A stretch of 64,000 nucleotides of DNA from an uncultured Eisenbergiella sp. (GCA_947627215.1 CANQVD010000003.1:62001-126000), one strand, 5' to 3'. Numbered from the stretch's first letter, positions 41,172-50,809 are shown. Notes: a model not told the origin generated them from the letters alone. Numbers and translations are program-made.

Positions 41172-41714
41172 TCACGGATCCTGCTCCCGCATGAATTCCA
41201 CTACCTTGTGCCTGGTATCATAATGTGCCGAGAAGAGGAACCCGTCCAGTTCCTCGACGGTAAAATAGAACTTCACATCGTCTCTGTCCCCTTCGATCTG
41301 GTCCTCCAGGATCGTGACGGCCTTCCCGTGCCTGAAACTGTTGTGCTGCAGGAACTCCCAGGTCTCGTCCCTGAGCGTCTTGATCACACCAATCGGCAGG
41401 TAGTCGAACACGACTTCCATGTTCGTATAGTAGAGGGGATTGTCATCGACGGGAACTTCCTCCTCGTCCTCCTCCCACTCATCCTTCCAGACATCGCTGT
41501 CCTCGTGTTCCATAGCGTCGTACGTGTCCGTGTCGATCCATTCGTCGTCTACCGTGGATGTTTCGATCTGCGCATACTCCACCTGGGTCTCCGGCTCCGT
41601 TTTCGCCTCCTCATCTCCTCTTTTGTTCAAGATTACGACCAGGGCGGCGAACACGCCCACCGCCAGGATACAGGCCCCAATGGCGATCATGTACATCTTC
41701 TTTTTGTCCTGCAT
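41172..41714 (-). CDS. Bitopic membrane protein of the conjugation cluster
   Basis: This is a 180-residue protein with one N-terminal membrane segment (MIAIGACILAVGVFAALVVIL). A strongly acidic linker follows (KDEWEEDEEEVPVDD), then a folded exported domain with no cysteine pair or recognised motif. It lies between the NlpC/P60 and PrgI-like genes. It may fill a VirB8-like or pilus-accessory role by topology only. I do not recognise the family. Confidence 0.6.
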   Translation of the reverse strand: MQDKKKMYMIAIGACILAVGVFAALVVILNKRGDEEAKTEPETQVEYAQIETSTVDDEWIDTDTYDAMEHEDSDVWKDEWEEDEEEVPVDDNPLYYTNMEVVFDYLPIGVIKTLRDETWEFLQHNSFRHGKAVTILEDQIEGDRDDVKFYFTVEELDGFLFSAHYDTRHKVVEFMREQDP

Positions 41715-41727
41715 GATACTCTCCTTC

Positions 41728-43539
41728 CTACATCGTGGGGCGTCCGCACATCACGATGTGATTCTTTGGCATAGCTCTTTTGACGACGCCGTATTTCTTG
41801 CCTCTGGCGTCGATGATCATCCCGTCCCCGATGTAGATGGCGACGTGGGAGATGTTCTTGTACCGCCCGTTGACCTCATGGCTGTAGAATATGATGTCCC
41901 CCGGTTGGAGGTCCGATACATCTACCGTTTTCCCGGATGCTGCGAGACCCTGCGCGATAGCAGCGGCTGTGTTCGATCCTCTGTATGCTACGTTTATGCC
42001 GAGCTGCCTGTATGCGTAATATACAAGGGAGGAACAGTCGAAATGGTATCCATCATCCCTGTCTTTTTGTGAGTATGGATTCCCGACTTTAGAGTACAGC
42101 CATTCCAGGAGGCAGCGTATCGCGTCGCTGATGGATTCAGGATCCATTGGATCCGGCACGGGAATCTCCCCGCCCTCTTCCGGACCATATACCAGGTCGT
42201 CCGGGTCTTCAAGGCCGTTGTGGTAATGCCTTGCCAGCGGCGATCTGACATTTGGCCCGAGATCGACGTCGAAGGAGTAGGTGCGCAGCAACTGTTCCTG
42301 GTAGGAAGGGCCTCCATCCTCATACATGAGGTATCTGTCATAGGAATCGTCCTGTTTGTACATCTCCCAATTTGACGCTACGGCTGAATAATCATCTCCT
42401 GAATACTGGAAAACGCCATAAATGTCTACCCCTACCATCTCACAAAGGTCGAGAAGATCGTATTTGAAGATGACCACTTCCGCCCAGAGGATCGTGTTGT
42501 CCTCATCCAGGTGGTATGTCCCCCTGGGCGTCGTCAGGGTCGTCTCGCCGGCAGGAACGTCCCATGTCTGCGTGCGCTCCTCATCGACCCATTCCTGTAA
42601 GTAGCTTCCGTCGTCCTGCAACACATCTTTCAGGACGGGTTCGGTCCATTCCTCGGTGTACCTCCACAGTTCCGTGAACTCCAGGTAATAGAGATACTGC
42701 AGGTTCTCATCCATCTGCATGAACTCCTGATAGGCTTCCGGCTCGAACTCATTGATCGCCAGGTCTTCATCCTCGTTGAGTATGATCATGAACTCCGCAA
42801 AGTTCACGTTCCACTCCCCGTCTGTCATGTACGGGTTCTCATTCTTCTCCCAGGATTCCCATGTCAGGTCGAAATCGTATTCCTTCTCCTTGATGACATG
42901 CCGGACTTCTTTCGGCGCGACCTCCTCGAATGCCTTGGTCAGACCGTTCTTGATGATCGTGATGTCCGTGTTCAGGGAATCCTCGTACACGACATCGTAC
43001 CTGGAAGGTTCCTTGTATTCGAAGCCCAGGAATTCAACCACGGTCCTCTTTAACATATTGAAGAGGTTGGAGAAAAACCCGCCGGAGGATTCTTCCGCAG
43101 CGCCCGCGTCTGATTCCACGGCCATGTACTGATTTTCGATGTACGTCTGTACCGGCGATGGAAGGTAATAATGTATAACACCGAAAATACTTATAAAGAC
43201 GGTCAATGCGCAGATCGCCAGCGCCAGGAGGATCGTCAAAAGATTTCCGTCCAGCCCCGTCTTCATGCTGTCGTTGACATCCCCAAGCTTGCCGAGAACG
43301 GTCGCCGCTTCCACTGCTCCCTCGACCGCGAGAGATGCGCCGCCGGTTGCGGCGGCCGATCCGGCGGAGGCGGCTCCGGCTGCTGTCTCTGCAGCAGCCT
43401 TGCCGGCGGCCTTGCCTCCTTCCTTCGCGGCTGTCTCCGCGGCCTTTTGACCGATCTTTTTTGCGGCCTCGCCCGCCATACTGCCTAATTGTGCAGCTGT
43501 CTGGAGGGATTCATCCTTTTGGTTGAGCTCTTCGTTCAT
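41728..43539 (-). CDS. Membrane-anchored NlpC/P60 hydrolase of the conjugation system
   Basis: This is a 603-residue protein. Residues ~1-100 are Ala/Gly-rich and cytoplasmic. One membrane segment follows (LLTILLALAICALTVFISIFG). The long exported region ends in an NlpC/P60 domain (~480-603), with the catalytic Cys in FDCSSLVYYAYRQ and the His in NISHVAIYIGDG. Such proteins are the VirB1-like wall hydrolases of Gram-positive conjugation systems. The ATG overlaps the VirB6 stop codon. The middle region is probably a scaffold or VirB8-like part but has no recognised motif. Confidence 0.88.
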   Translation of the reverse strand: MNEELNQKDESLQTAAQLGSMAGEAAKKIGQKAAETAAKEGGKAAGKAAAETAAGAASAGSAAATGGASLAVEGAVEAATVLGKLGDVNDSMKTGLDGNLLTILLALAICALTVFISIFGVIHYYLPSPVQTYIENQYMAVESDAGAAEESSGGFFSNLFNMLKRTVVEFLGFEYKEPSRYDVVYEDSLNTDITIIKNGLTKAFEEVAPKEVRHVIKEKEYDFDLTWESWEKNENPYMTDGEWNVNFAEFMIILNEDEDLAINEFEPEAYQEFMQMDENLQYLYYLEFTELWRYTEEWTEPVLKDVLQDDGSYLQEWVDEERTQTWDVPAGETTLTTPRGTYHLDEDNTILWAEVVIFKYDLLDLCEMVGVDIYGVFQYSGDDYSAVASNWEMYKQDDSYDRYLMYEDGGPSYQEQLLRTYSFDVDLGPNVRSPLARHYHNGLEDPDDLVYGPEEGGEIPVPDPMDPESISDAIRCLLEWLYSKVGNPYSQKDRDDGYHFDCSSLVYYAYRQLGINVAYRGSNTAAAIAQGLAASGKTVDVSDLQPGDIIFYSHEVNGRYKNISHVAIYIGDGMIIDARGKKYGVVKRAMPKNHIVMCGRPTM

Positions 43540-46500
43540 CTGCGGTCACGGCCTTTCCGTGGGTTCGGTATTGATGTGTCTCTGTCGTTTCGTGAATGCA
43601 GTTTTGGGGTGCCTTCATAAAGATCCTTTTTCTGGTCCTTTATCTCAGTGAGGAGCAGGGACTTGTGTGTCCTGTTCCCTCTTATCACCTTGCCTCTTTC
43701 CGTGTGGCAGGTCGCGTAGTCCCTGCACAGGTACTTCGTCCTGGAAGGATTGCCGCCCCGGTCATAGGAATCTGCCTCGATCGTGAAGCTCCCATCTGGG
43801 TTGTATCCCTTGATGGATACGTTCTGCAGTCCGGACGTCTCATAGATCCCGTTCGGTGCAAAATCCCTTTCGTTGACAGTCTTGGTATCAAAGGAATAAT
43901 GCTGTACCTTTTTGGAATCCTGATACATCATGACGCTGTTGTCCGCATGCCGCAGTTCCATACCGCCGTCTGATGTGGGCGTGAAACGTGCTCCGGCCAG
44001 TGCCGCCTGATGGGATGTCTTCCATCTCCGGTCCAGAGTGACGCCGGATGCGATCTCGGCAGGCGTCCTCATGGGCGTCTGTGTCTCAGGGACCGTACCG
44101 CCCGCGGGCTGGGCCGCTGAGGCAGGAGCCTGGCTGTACTGATAGTCGCCCGTCGGGTTCCCTGCGGCGGTCGTGCTCTGATTACCGCCGATCGGGACGG
44201 TGCTTCCGGACGTCTGTCCAGTACTTTCTGCCGCGGCTGCCTGACCTCCAGCAGCGCCGCTCGCCGCGTATCCTCCGGCATCGCCGTAAAGAGTGGTCGG
44301 TTCTTCACCGGATGCGGGTGTCCCCTCACTGCCGCCGTAGGAGCCTATGCCGGCACCGCCGCCGCTCTCAAACGCAGCTTCACCGGATGCAGGCACCTCC
44401 GCTCCGCCGCCGCTCACGAACGCAGTCTCGCCGGATACAGGGGCTGCCGTTACGCCGCTGTAAGGGCCAGCTTCGGCTCCGCTGCTCACGAATCCGGCTT
44501 CACCGGATGCAGGCACTTCCGCACCGCCGCCCGCAAACGCGGTTTCGCCGGATACGGGAACCTCTGCACCGCCGCCCACAAACGCGGTCTCACCAGACAC
44601 AGGTGCTTCCGCACTGCCGCTGTAAGAGCTCATATCAATACCGCCGCTCTCATACGAGGCGTCGCCCGCGATATCTGCCGCACCGGAAACGAATGCGCCC
44701 TCTCCTGAAGCAGGAACCGTATCACCCATAAGGTCAACGTCAAATTCGAGCATGTCAGGGCTCGGCGGCGTGTAAGCGGCTGCCGTCTCTCCAAACGGCA
44801 TACCGTCTTCAAATTCCTCAGGCGAGATGGGCAGTTCATTGACATGTGCCGCTCCTCCTGTGAACGGAGAAATGGAATCACTGACATATGAAGGTGTGGT
44901 GCCGGATGTCTGTACATCAGAACCGTATGCGGGTATGCTTTCTTCTCCGGATGCCGGTATGACCGTTGCGCCGATGTCTCCTGCTTCTGAGCCGTCTACG
45001 CCGACAGCGGCCGCGCCTTGGCCGGTAACGGATACCGTCTGCCCGTCGGCAGCCGCTGTATAAGCTGCACCGGCAGAGGGACCCGCCTGTTCACCGGACA
45101 CGGGATCATACGATGTGCCGACTGTAGGACCAGCCTGCCCTCCAACGGCTTCTGCGCTGCCAGCAGGTGCCGCACCAGCCTGTCCTCCGACCGCTGCCCC
45201 GCTGACTGCCGCGCCGACAGGAGCGTCCGCATGAGTACCGATGACCGTTGCTCCGGGAACTGATCCAGCGGGAGTGCCGGATACCGTCGTACCAGCGGGA
45301 ACTGCCGTATGGATAACGGAGCCGGATGCCCCGGCAGGGACTGAGCCTCCTGCACCAGACACTGTTGCAGGACCTGCCCCGGATCCTGCGGCATAATGTG
45401 CAGATACACCAGCGGCAGTACCTCTACCAGAATCGCCCGGCTGATTGTAGCCGGAGGCTCCTGCAGGCGAGGAAACGCCTGTTCCACCTCCAGATCTGCC
45501 AGGAGCAGAACCCACAGGAGCTGACCCGGCATGAGCACCGGACACAGTTGTACGTGCGCCGGAAGCATTGCCGTTTCCGACAGCCTGAGGAGCAGCGCCT
45601 TCCGCAGATCCGGCAGCGATATTGGCATCACCTCCGCCGGCTGCACCGTCAGCAGCGTCAGCGATAACAGTAGAGCCGCCCTCTCCGATCGCCTGAGGCG
45701 CGGCAGCTTCTGCAGAACCTGCGGCGATATTGACATCAGCTGTGCCGAACGAACCGTCAGCAGCGTCAGCGATAACAGTAGAGCCGCCCTCTCCGATCGC
45801 CTGAGGCGCGGCAGCTTCTGCAGAACCTGCGGCGATATTGACATCAGCTGTGCCGAACGAACCGTCAGCAGCGTCAGCGATAACAGTAGAGCCGCCCTCT
45901 CCGATCGCCTGAGGCGCGGCACCTTCTGCAGAACCTGCGGCGATATTGACATCAACCCCACCGACTGCACCTGCAGCAGCATCAGCGATAACAGTAGAGC
46001 CGCCCTCTCCGATCGTCTGAGGAGCAGCGCCTTCTATTGTTCCGGCGGCGACGTTGACGTCTGTTCCTCCATTGGATGCTCCTCCAACACCTGCAGATGC
46101 ACTGTTATCGACATATTCGATATCCGTACCAGGTGCAAGCCCTTCTTTCGGCGTTGCGGATACATACTGCGTATTCCCGGCTTCGTCCTTGTACTTGCCG
46201 ATCAGGGTGCTGGAATCCTTGGGAGCGTTGTTGGAGATAGTCATATCCATTTCTCTCCCGCCGATCTCTGCAGTCCCCTTGATATTCCCGGACCCGTCAA
46301 CAGACACGTCTTTCACATCGCCGGAGGTGATGCCGAGTCCGTTTTCAGCGGCCATCATATCAAAGCCCCTGCTGTGGAACTTCTCGAAAGCCTGTGCCTG
46401 CACATCGTCGGGCATATTGGTCAGTGCCCTGTTGCCGTTCGTTACCATGTTCTGTTTCACGGCATCCGCAACATCGGGATTGGACATGCTGAGCGTCCCG

Positions 46501-47984
46501 TTGGCCTTCGCGCTGGAAATGACGCTGTCAGGCGACTCAGCCCTGGACAGGTACATCTTATTCCCAGCGATATCCGTAACAGATCCGATCGCCATCGCAG
46601 GGTCTCGCGGTGGAACTTTCGACATGTTGACAGCCATCTCGCGGCCGTCGCCATAAGCCATTTTCGCAGAGATATTGCCGCCGGAATCGACAGCGATGTC
46701 TCTCAGCTTCGCGTCACCCATACCTGCATCAAGCGCTGCCTTCGAGACACTGGAACCAAGCGTGGAATTGACCGCGGCAGCCTGTATATCCGAAGGCATC
46801 GTCGCAAGGTCCCTGTACCCGCTGGTCATAGCCGCTCTCGTGACCTCCTTCATCAACGCAGGATCGGAAGCGGACATCTTCCCGCCAGCCTGGCGGAATT
46901 CCTGAATGTTCTTTGTCGGGGGTGTTGTCGATGCATGTCCGGATGTCATAAGGTTCTGACCCTGCATGAACTTCCCGAAATCGCCGCGGGCTGCACCGGC
47001 AGCGGCTTTTGTCTGTCCGATGGAATGCTTGACGCCGCTTCCCATCCTGCCGGCCATAAGAGCCATCCCTGCCATAGACCTGGCTGTACCCATTGCTTCA
47101 TCGAGAAGGCTCTGCCCGGTCTGCGCGGTGTTCATACCCACCGAACGAAGATATCCATCTGCCGATTGCGATACCCGTAGAAAGGCAATGATAAAAGCCT
47201 GACCGATGATGCCGTGGCATGTGTCAGAGTTTGTGATACTGACAAAACCTACGACAAATATCTCATTCATACAGAGCATGATGATCTCTGATACGAGCAT
47301 TCGGACGTATGAGGCAAAGATGCCGGATGTCCCCTTACTCGCATAGGTGCTCGCCGCAACAGGGAAAAAGAGCAGTTCCACGCACATGGACACATAACGC
47401 ATGATGATGTTTATTGCGAACTTCAAAAAGTTGATGATGATTGTGATGCTGAAGACAATCCTCAGAATTGCTTCCAAAATAAAGAAACCGGGCACTTCTA
47501 CATTTATTAAAAGTTCATCCACCGCAGAAGCCATGAGGGAATCTATCTGCGTCGATGCATTAGAGCCTTCAACGCCGATATTCATAATGGCGTTATAGAA
47601 CCCCTGTGCCGTCCCAAGGATCCATTCTTCGAAGAATGCCATACCGCCGCCGACAAGAAACATCGATACGATATACCTGTATATCAGGTTCGGTAGAGAT
47701 TCTCGTGAGTCATTTACATTCTGCATCGAGAGCATGAAAAGATGAAACAGGAAGATGGTCGATGCAAGACCGATCCCGGCACCGGCCAATATCGTCTGGA
47801 TGCTCGCCACGTTTCCAGAGCCGAGGTAGCTGCGGAATACTCCCATGGCCGGACCAAAATCTATAGTAAAGTAATCCAATATCGCTCTGACCACTCCGGC
47901 GAGCCATTCATCAAAGAACCCGAAAATACCGTCCAATAGTGGTTCGATGATTTTTCCGCCAATGCTTTCTGCAATACTTTCCAT
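43536..47984 (-). CDS. VirB6/TrbL-like channel protein with giant repeat-rich tail
   Basis: This is a 1482-residue protein. The first ~290 residues hold six or seven membrane segments (for example TILAGAGIGLASTIFLFHLF and ILRIVFSITIIINFLKFAI), the usual VirB6/TrbL core. Residues ~300-540 contain repeated cytosolic modules (TRAAMTSGYRDLATMPSDIQ is echoed by TNGNRALTNMPDDVQ). From ~540 to ~1330 the protein is Ala/Gly/Ser-rich, with four 36-residue repeats and many SGETAF/SGEAGF variants. The C-terminus returns to a folded basic region (TLDRRWKTSHQAALAGARFT). The tail is far longer than in typical VirB6 proteins. It is preceded by a terminator and may have its own promoter. Confidence 0.82.
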   Translation of the reverse strand: MESIAESIGGKIIEPLLDGIFGFFDEWLAGVVRAILDYFTIDFGPAMGVFRSYLGSGNVASIQTILAGAGIGLASTIFLFHLFMLSMQNVNDSRESLPNLIYRYIVSMFLVGGGMAFFEEWILGTAQGFYNAIMNIGVEGSNASTQIDSLMASAVDELLINVEVPGFFILEAILRIVFSITIIINFLKFAINIIMRYVSMCVELLFFPVAASTYASKGTSGIFASYVRMLVSEIIMLCMNEIFVVGFVSITNSDTCHGIIGQAFIIAFLRVSQSADGYLRSVGMNTAQTGQSLLDEAMGTARSMAGMALMAGRMGSGVKHSIGQTKAAAGAARGDFGKFMQGQNLMTSGHASTTPPTKNIQEFRQAGGKMSASDPALMKEVTRAAMTSGYRDLATMPSDIQAAAVNSTLGSSVSKAALDAGMGDAKLRDIAVDSGGNISAKMAYGDGREMAVNMSKVPPRDPAMAIGSVTDIAGNKMYLSRAESPDSVISSAKANGTLSMSNPDVADAVKQNMVTNGNRALTNMPDDVQAQAFEKFHSRGFDMMAAENGLGITSGDVKDVSVDGSGNIKGTAEIGGREMDMTISNNAPKDSSTLIGKYKDEAGNTQYVSATPKEGLAPGTDIEYVDNSASAGVGGASNGGTDVNVAAGTIEGAAPQTIGEGGSTVIADAAAGAVGGVDVNIAAGSAEGAAPQAIGEGGSTVIADAADGSFGTADVNIAAGSAEAAAPQAIGEGGSTVIADAADGSFGTADVNIAAGSAEAAAPQAIGEGGSTVIADAADGAAGGGDANIAAGSAEGAAPQAVGNGNASGARTTVSGAHAGSAPVGSAPGRSGGGTGVSSPAGASGYNQPGDSGRGTAAGVSAHYAAGSGAGPATVSGAGGSVPAGASGSVIHTAVPAGTTVSGTPAGSVPGATVIGTHADAPVGAAVSGAAVGGQAGAAPAGSAEAVGGQAGPTVGTSYDPVSGEQAGPSAGAAYTAAADGQTVSVTGQGAAAVGVDGSEAGDIGATVIPASGEESIPAYGSDVQTSGTTPSYVSDSISPFTGGAAHVNELPISPEEFEDGMPFGETAAAYTPPSPDMLEFDVDLMGDTVPASGEGAFVSGAADIAGDASYESGGIDMSSYSGSAEAPVSGETAFVGGGAEVPVSGETAFAGGGAEVPASGEAGFVSSGAEAGPYSGVTAAPVSGETAFVSGGGAEVPASGEAAFESGGGAGIGSYGGSEGTPASGEEPTTLYGDAGGYAASGAAGGQAAAAESTGQTSGSTVPIGGNQSTTAAGNPTGDYQYSQAPASAAQPAGGTVPETQTPMRTPAEIASGVTLDRRWKTSHQAALAGARFTPTSDGGMELRHADNSVMMYQDSKKVQHYSFDTKTVNERDFAPNGIYETSGLQNVSIKGYNPDGSFTIEADSYDRGGNPSRTKYLCRDYATCHTERGKVIRGNRTHKSLLLTEIKDQKKDLYEGTPKLHSRNDRDTSIPNPRKGRDRR
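45655..46090. repeat. Four 108-bp tandem repeats in the VirB6-like gene
   Basis: GATAACAG recurs at 45663, 45771, 45879 and 45987, exactly 108 bp apart. Each unit encodes 36 residues (pattern VIADAADGSFGTADVNIAAG). The two middle units are nearly identical, indicating recent duplication or gene conversion. Confidence 0.9.
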
Positions 47985-48041
47985 TGATTTGCCGAGGATC
48001 CTATCAAAATAGACAGGACCGTTCTCCTTTCTTTAGATTAC

Positions 48042-48068
48042 TAAAAAACGGGCTGCATGCAGCCCGTT
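48042..48068 (-). terminator. Terminator between the VirB2-like and VirB6-like genes
   Basis: AAACGGGCTGC and GCAGCCCGTTT form a perfect hairpin, followed on the minus strand by TTTTTT. It would end or reduce transcription from the prepilin genes into virB6. Confidence 0.85.
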
Positions 48069-48204
48069 TCATGTGAATATGCGCGGGGACTACCCGCTGT
48101 GCCGGTGGACAGCGCCGTCTGGATTCCTGTTCTCCCGCACGGAAACGGCAGCGCGCTTCTGCTTAGTTGGGTCTTCCACCTGCCGTAACAGATCTATCTA
48201 ACGG

Positions 48205-48618
48205 CTAAAATGTTGCGACATTCTCCAGCGTGGTCTGTATGACAGTGACACCCTTGATCAGTACGAAGACGATGCATATGGTGATCAGCGCTTTCTTCTC
48301 GACTGCGATCTTACGCTCGTCTTTGGAAATGGCGAGCATGATCAGATCAAAGACAAAGATGAGTGGAAATAACTTTGAGCAGTAGAAATCATCCAGGCCC
48401 TCGATCAGCTTCTGAGCAAAGTTACCTGCGGCATCAAAGAGTTGGGATGTCGGCGCTGATGAAACCGAATCCGCATAGAGCGCATTGTTTATCCCATATA
48501 TACAGAGCATCACGCCTGACATGACAAGAGCGACTTTCTGGTGGAGCGTTGCCTTGGCTTGTTTCAAAGTGACCGCCATAGCCGGAGTTGCAGTTTTTAC
48601 CTGCATGATTTGTACCAT
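48205..48618 (-). CDS. VirB2/TrbC-like prepilin 2
   Basis: This is a 137-residue protein with an N-terminal hydrophobic segment (KVALVMSGVMLCIYGINNAL) and two later segments (LFPLIFVFDLIMLAIS and LITICIVFVLIKGVTVI) separated by the basic loop KDERKIAVEKK. This small polytopic layout fits VirB2/TrbC-like or PrgF-like conjugation proteins. It is a close paralogue of the next gene upstream, sharing ADSVSS, LEELYC/LDDFYC-type and FVFDLI.LAISKDERKI blocks. The two probably form the channel or pilus subunits. Track starts are consistent with a ribosome binding site of the AAAGGGGAGAAGG type. Confidence 0.7.
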   Translation of the reverse strand: MVQIMQVKTATPAMAVTLKQAKATLHQKVALVMSGVMLCIYGINNALYADSVSSAPTSQLFDAAGNFAQKLIEGLDDFYCSKLFPLIFVFDLIMLAISKDERKIAVEKKALITICIVFVLIKGVTVIQTTLENVATF

Positions 48619-48755
48619 TGCCTTCTCCCCTTTCTTTCACGGAGCAGGAAAAAGAGGGTTAAATACCCGATTCGCCTGCTTTTCTTATGACAGACTGGCA
48701 GAAACGAGTTTTGCGCACGCCTGCCAGTCTGTCTGATTCAGATGATTTTCGCGGA

Positions 48756-49163
48756 TCAAAATGTTGCGACTTGATTAAGTGTGTCCGTAACGATCGTTAC
48801 ACCCTTGATCAGGACGAATACGATACACAGGGTAATCAGAGCCCTCTTCTCAATCGAGATCTTGCGCTCATCCTTGGAGATAGCCAGTAAGATAAGGTCG
48901 AAGACAAAAAAGAGCGGGAACAACTTGTCGCAGTAGAGCTCTTCGAGACCTGTCAGAATGGTTTCTGTGAATTCTCCAAGTTTCCCAAAAAGTTCATTTG
49001 TGCTGGATACCGAATCCGCTACAAGCGCATTCCCGAGTCCGTACATACAGAGAAGAAAGGCGGATGTGACGAGCTGAACCTTCTGGCGGATCGTAGCGCC
49101 TGCCTGCTTCAGTGTTATGACGGTGTGTGGTGTGTTCCTTTGTGCTGCAAAGGCTGGTGTCAT
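48756..49163 (-). CDS. VirB2/TrbC-like prepilin 1
   Basis: This is a 135-residue paralogue of the 48205-48618 protein with the same three hydrophobic segments (VQLVTSAFLLCMYGLGNALV, LFPLFFVFDLILLAIS and LITLCIVFVLIKGVTIV) and the loop KDERKISIEKR. It is the first gene after the promoter at 49248-49276, and a GAGAGG-type site precedes it. The strong promoter followed by two copies and a terminator suggests that this protein is made in greater amounts than the rest of the machinery, as expected for a pilin-like subunit. Confidence 0.7.
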   Translation of the reverse strand: MTPAFAAQRNTPHTVITLKQAGATIRQKVQLVTSAFLLCMYGLGNALVADSVSSTNELFGKLGEFTETILTGLEELYCDKLFPLFFVFDLILLAISKDERKISIEKRALITLCIVFVLIKGVTIVTDTLNQVATF

Positions 49164-49247
49164 AATTTTTTTCTCCTCTCTTTTTTTTATATTAGTAGAG
49201 GGAGCATGGCTTGCCTCCGCCCCGCTCCCTTCTACTTGATACTGTTT

Positions 49248-49276
49248 ATTATAATTCCATTACGAACAAAAGTCAA
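49248..49276 (-). promoter_or_regulatory. Promoter of the VirB2-like genes
   Basis: On the minus strand TTGACT and TATAAT are spaced by 17 bases. The variant box TGATATCGTTAA (49282-49293) lies just upstream of the -35 element. Confidence 0.8.
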
Positions 49277-49310
49277 TAATATGATATCGTTAATTTACAA
49301 AAACAAATAT

Positions 49311-49763
49311 TCAAAACATGCTGAGCCCTTCGAGAAGGTCCAGGTCTCCATCTTCGGGCATAATATCTTCGAGGATTCCTGCTGAAGGCTCCGAGCTCTG
49401 CGTGACGATGCCGCCGCCCTCTTCTGCCCTCTCCTGCCCTCTCCTGCTTCTCCGGCTTATGTCGGGGCGCTTTTTTTTGCTCCTCTTCTCTTCTGCCTGC
49501 CCCGGGATGTTGACTGTGCCGACGATCACAGGTTCTGCAGGAACAGTCCCCGGGCCGCTGTAGAGAGCGAGTGCGGCCTGTATCTGCGCCGGGGTGACCG
49601 TTTCCAGCGGTATCCTGACGGTCCGTGCAAAGAAGCTCGAAATGATGGATGTGATCATTGCGGTCTTCTTTCTTCCCGTGCTCTTCAGACAGTTGAAGAC
49701 GCGGACCTGATCCGGATCGTCAGGGGAAAAATATAGGTCGATATGTAGATATTCCTGTGGCAT
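49311..49763 (-). CDS. ParR/StbB-like partner of the actin-like protein
   Basis: This is a 150-residue protein with AGGAGGGAG before its ATG. The N-terminal half (LHIDLYFSPDDPDQVRVF followed by KKTAMITSIISSFFAR) resembles the DNA-binding part of ParR-like proteins, which use a ribbon-helix-helix fold. The C-terminal half is basic and disordered (EEKRSKKKRPDISRRSRRGQ), then acidic at the end. ParR binds a centromere and caps the ParM filament. It follows the actin-like gene by 31 bases. The assignment rests on context and sequence character rather than a strong motif. Confidence 0.65.
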   Translation of the reverse strand: MPQEYLHIDLYFSPDDPDQVRVFNCLKSTGRKKTAMITSIISSFFARTVRIPLETVTPAQIQAALALYSGPGTVPAEPVIVGTVNIPGQAEEKRSKKKRPDISRRSRRGQERAEEGGGIVTQSSEPSAGILEDIMPEDGDLDLLEGLSMF

Positions 49764-49794
49764 GCCCGACTCCCTCCTTGCTGAATCTTAATCC

Positions 49795-50760
49795 CTACTG
49801 CCGGTTCTGCCGTAGCATCAGTGCGACGTACTTTTCATAACCTATCGCGTTCGCATGTACATCGCCGATGAAATCGAAGAAGGAAAGGAGCTTGTTTCTC
49901 TCGATGTACGGTCTGAGCAGGAGGGCCCCGCCGCCGATGAAGAGGCACGGCATAGTCCGAAGCTCATAGCCTGCTTCTACCAGTTTGCTGATGATATCGT
50001 TGACCCATGCCTGGGTCTCCGAATGGATCATCCTGATGCACTCCTCGGGCAGCACGTTCTTCTCTCCCCGGAGGACAGTCTCGATGTTGATCTTCGAGAG
50101 CGTGATGCCGGTCTCGTTCATGCAGGTATCGATGAGCCCATCGTACAGACGGAAGATCCCCATCGGCATGGACTTCTGTCTCTTTTCCGGTTTGCGCTGA
50201 TTGATCTGCACGACATCCACCGTATAGCCTCCGACGTCTACGGCCACGTAGTTGGAATATTCCCTTGATATCCGGTTCTTCTTATCGGTGACCGCGGCGA
50301 CATAGTCCTGTGGGAATACGTTCACGGAACCGCAGTGCAGGTTGAACTTGTAATTATTGTAAGAGAAGGCGATATCATGTCCCAGGCGGTCCAGATAATA
50401 CTTCTGTGTCCGATCCCTGAGCGTGGCATAGTGCGCTGGAGGAAGGCCGACGCCGAGATGTATGGTGTTGATCTGGGAAATCTGCTGGCGGAGTTCTTCC
50501 TCAGATGTCACGCCGTTTTCTCTGAGCCTGGCGATGATCTCCTTGGCAATGCCGAACATCGTGAGGACCAGCAGGTTCTCATCCCCTGTCTTGTCCTGCC
50601 TGTAGGGAAACCTCTCCATGGTAGGCACATAATACTCCCCGTAAAATTCGATCCATGTGTCAGCTCCGAACGGAAGCTTTCCGTGCTTGATGAAACCAGT
50701 GGGGGTTTCTGTTCTCGCGGTCTTTACGTCAGAGTTGCCAACGTCGATTCCAATTATCAT
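49795..50760 (-). CDS. parM: ParM/StbA-like actin-family ATPase
   Basis: This is a 321-residue protein. The actin-fold phosphate-1 loop is IIGIDVGNSDVKTA at the N-terminus, phosphate-2 is VAVDVGGYTVDVV (~residue 170) and the adenosine motif is CLFIGGGALLL (~270). These proteins polymerise to push sister plasmids apart when paired with a ParR-type adaptor. The Asp in each phosphate loop is present, so it is probably active. It is transcribed leftward from the promoter at 50810-50838, with the operator box immediately downstream of the -10 element. Confidence 0.88.
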   Translation of the reverse strand: MIIGIDVGNSDVKTARTETPTGFIKHGKLPFGADTWIEFYGEYYVPTMERFPYRQDKTGDENLLVLTMFGIAKEIIARLRENGVTSEEELRQQISQINTIHLGVGLPPAHYATLRDRTQKYYLDRLGHDIAFSYNNYKFNLHCGSVNVFPQDYVAAVTDKKNRISREYSNYVAVDVGGYTVDVVQINQRKPEKRQKSMPMGIFRLYDGLIDTCMNETGITLSKINIETVLRGEKNVLPEECIRMIHSETQAWVNDIISKLVEAGYELRTMPCLFIGGGALLLRPYIERNKLLSFFDFIGDVHANAIGYEKYVALMLRQNRQ

Positions 50761-50809
50761 CTTTCTGATCTCCTCTATGTTATTGTATATATACAGTATT
50801 TACGATAAC

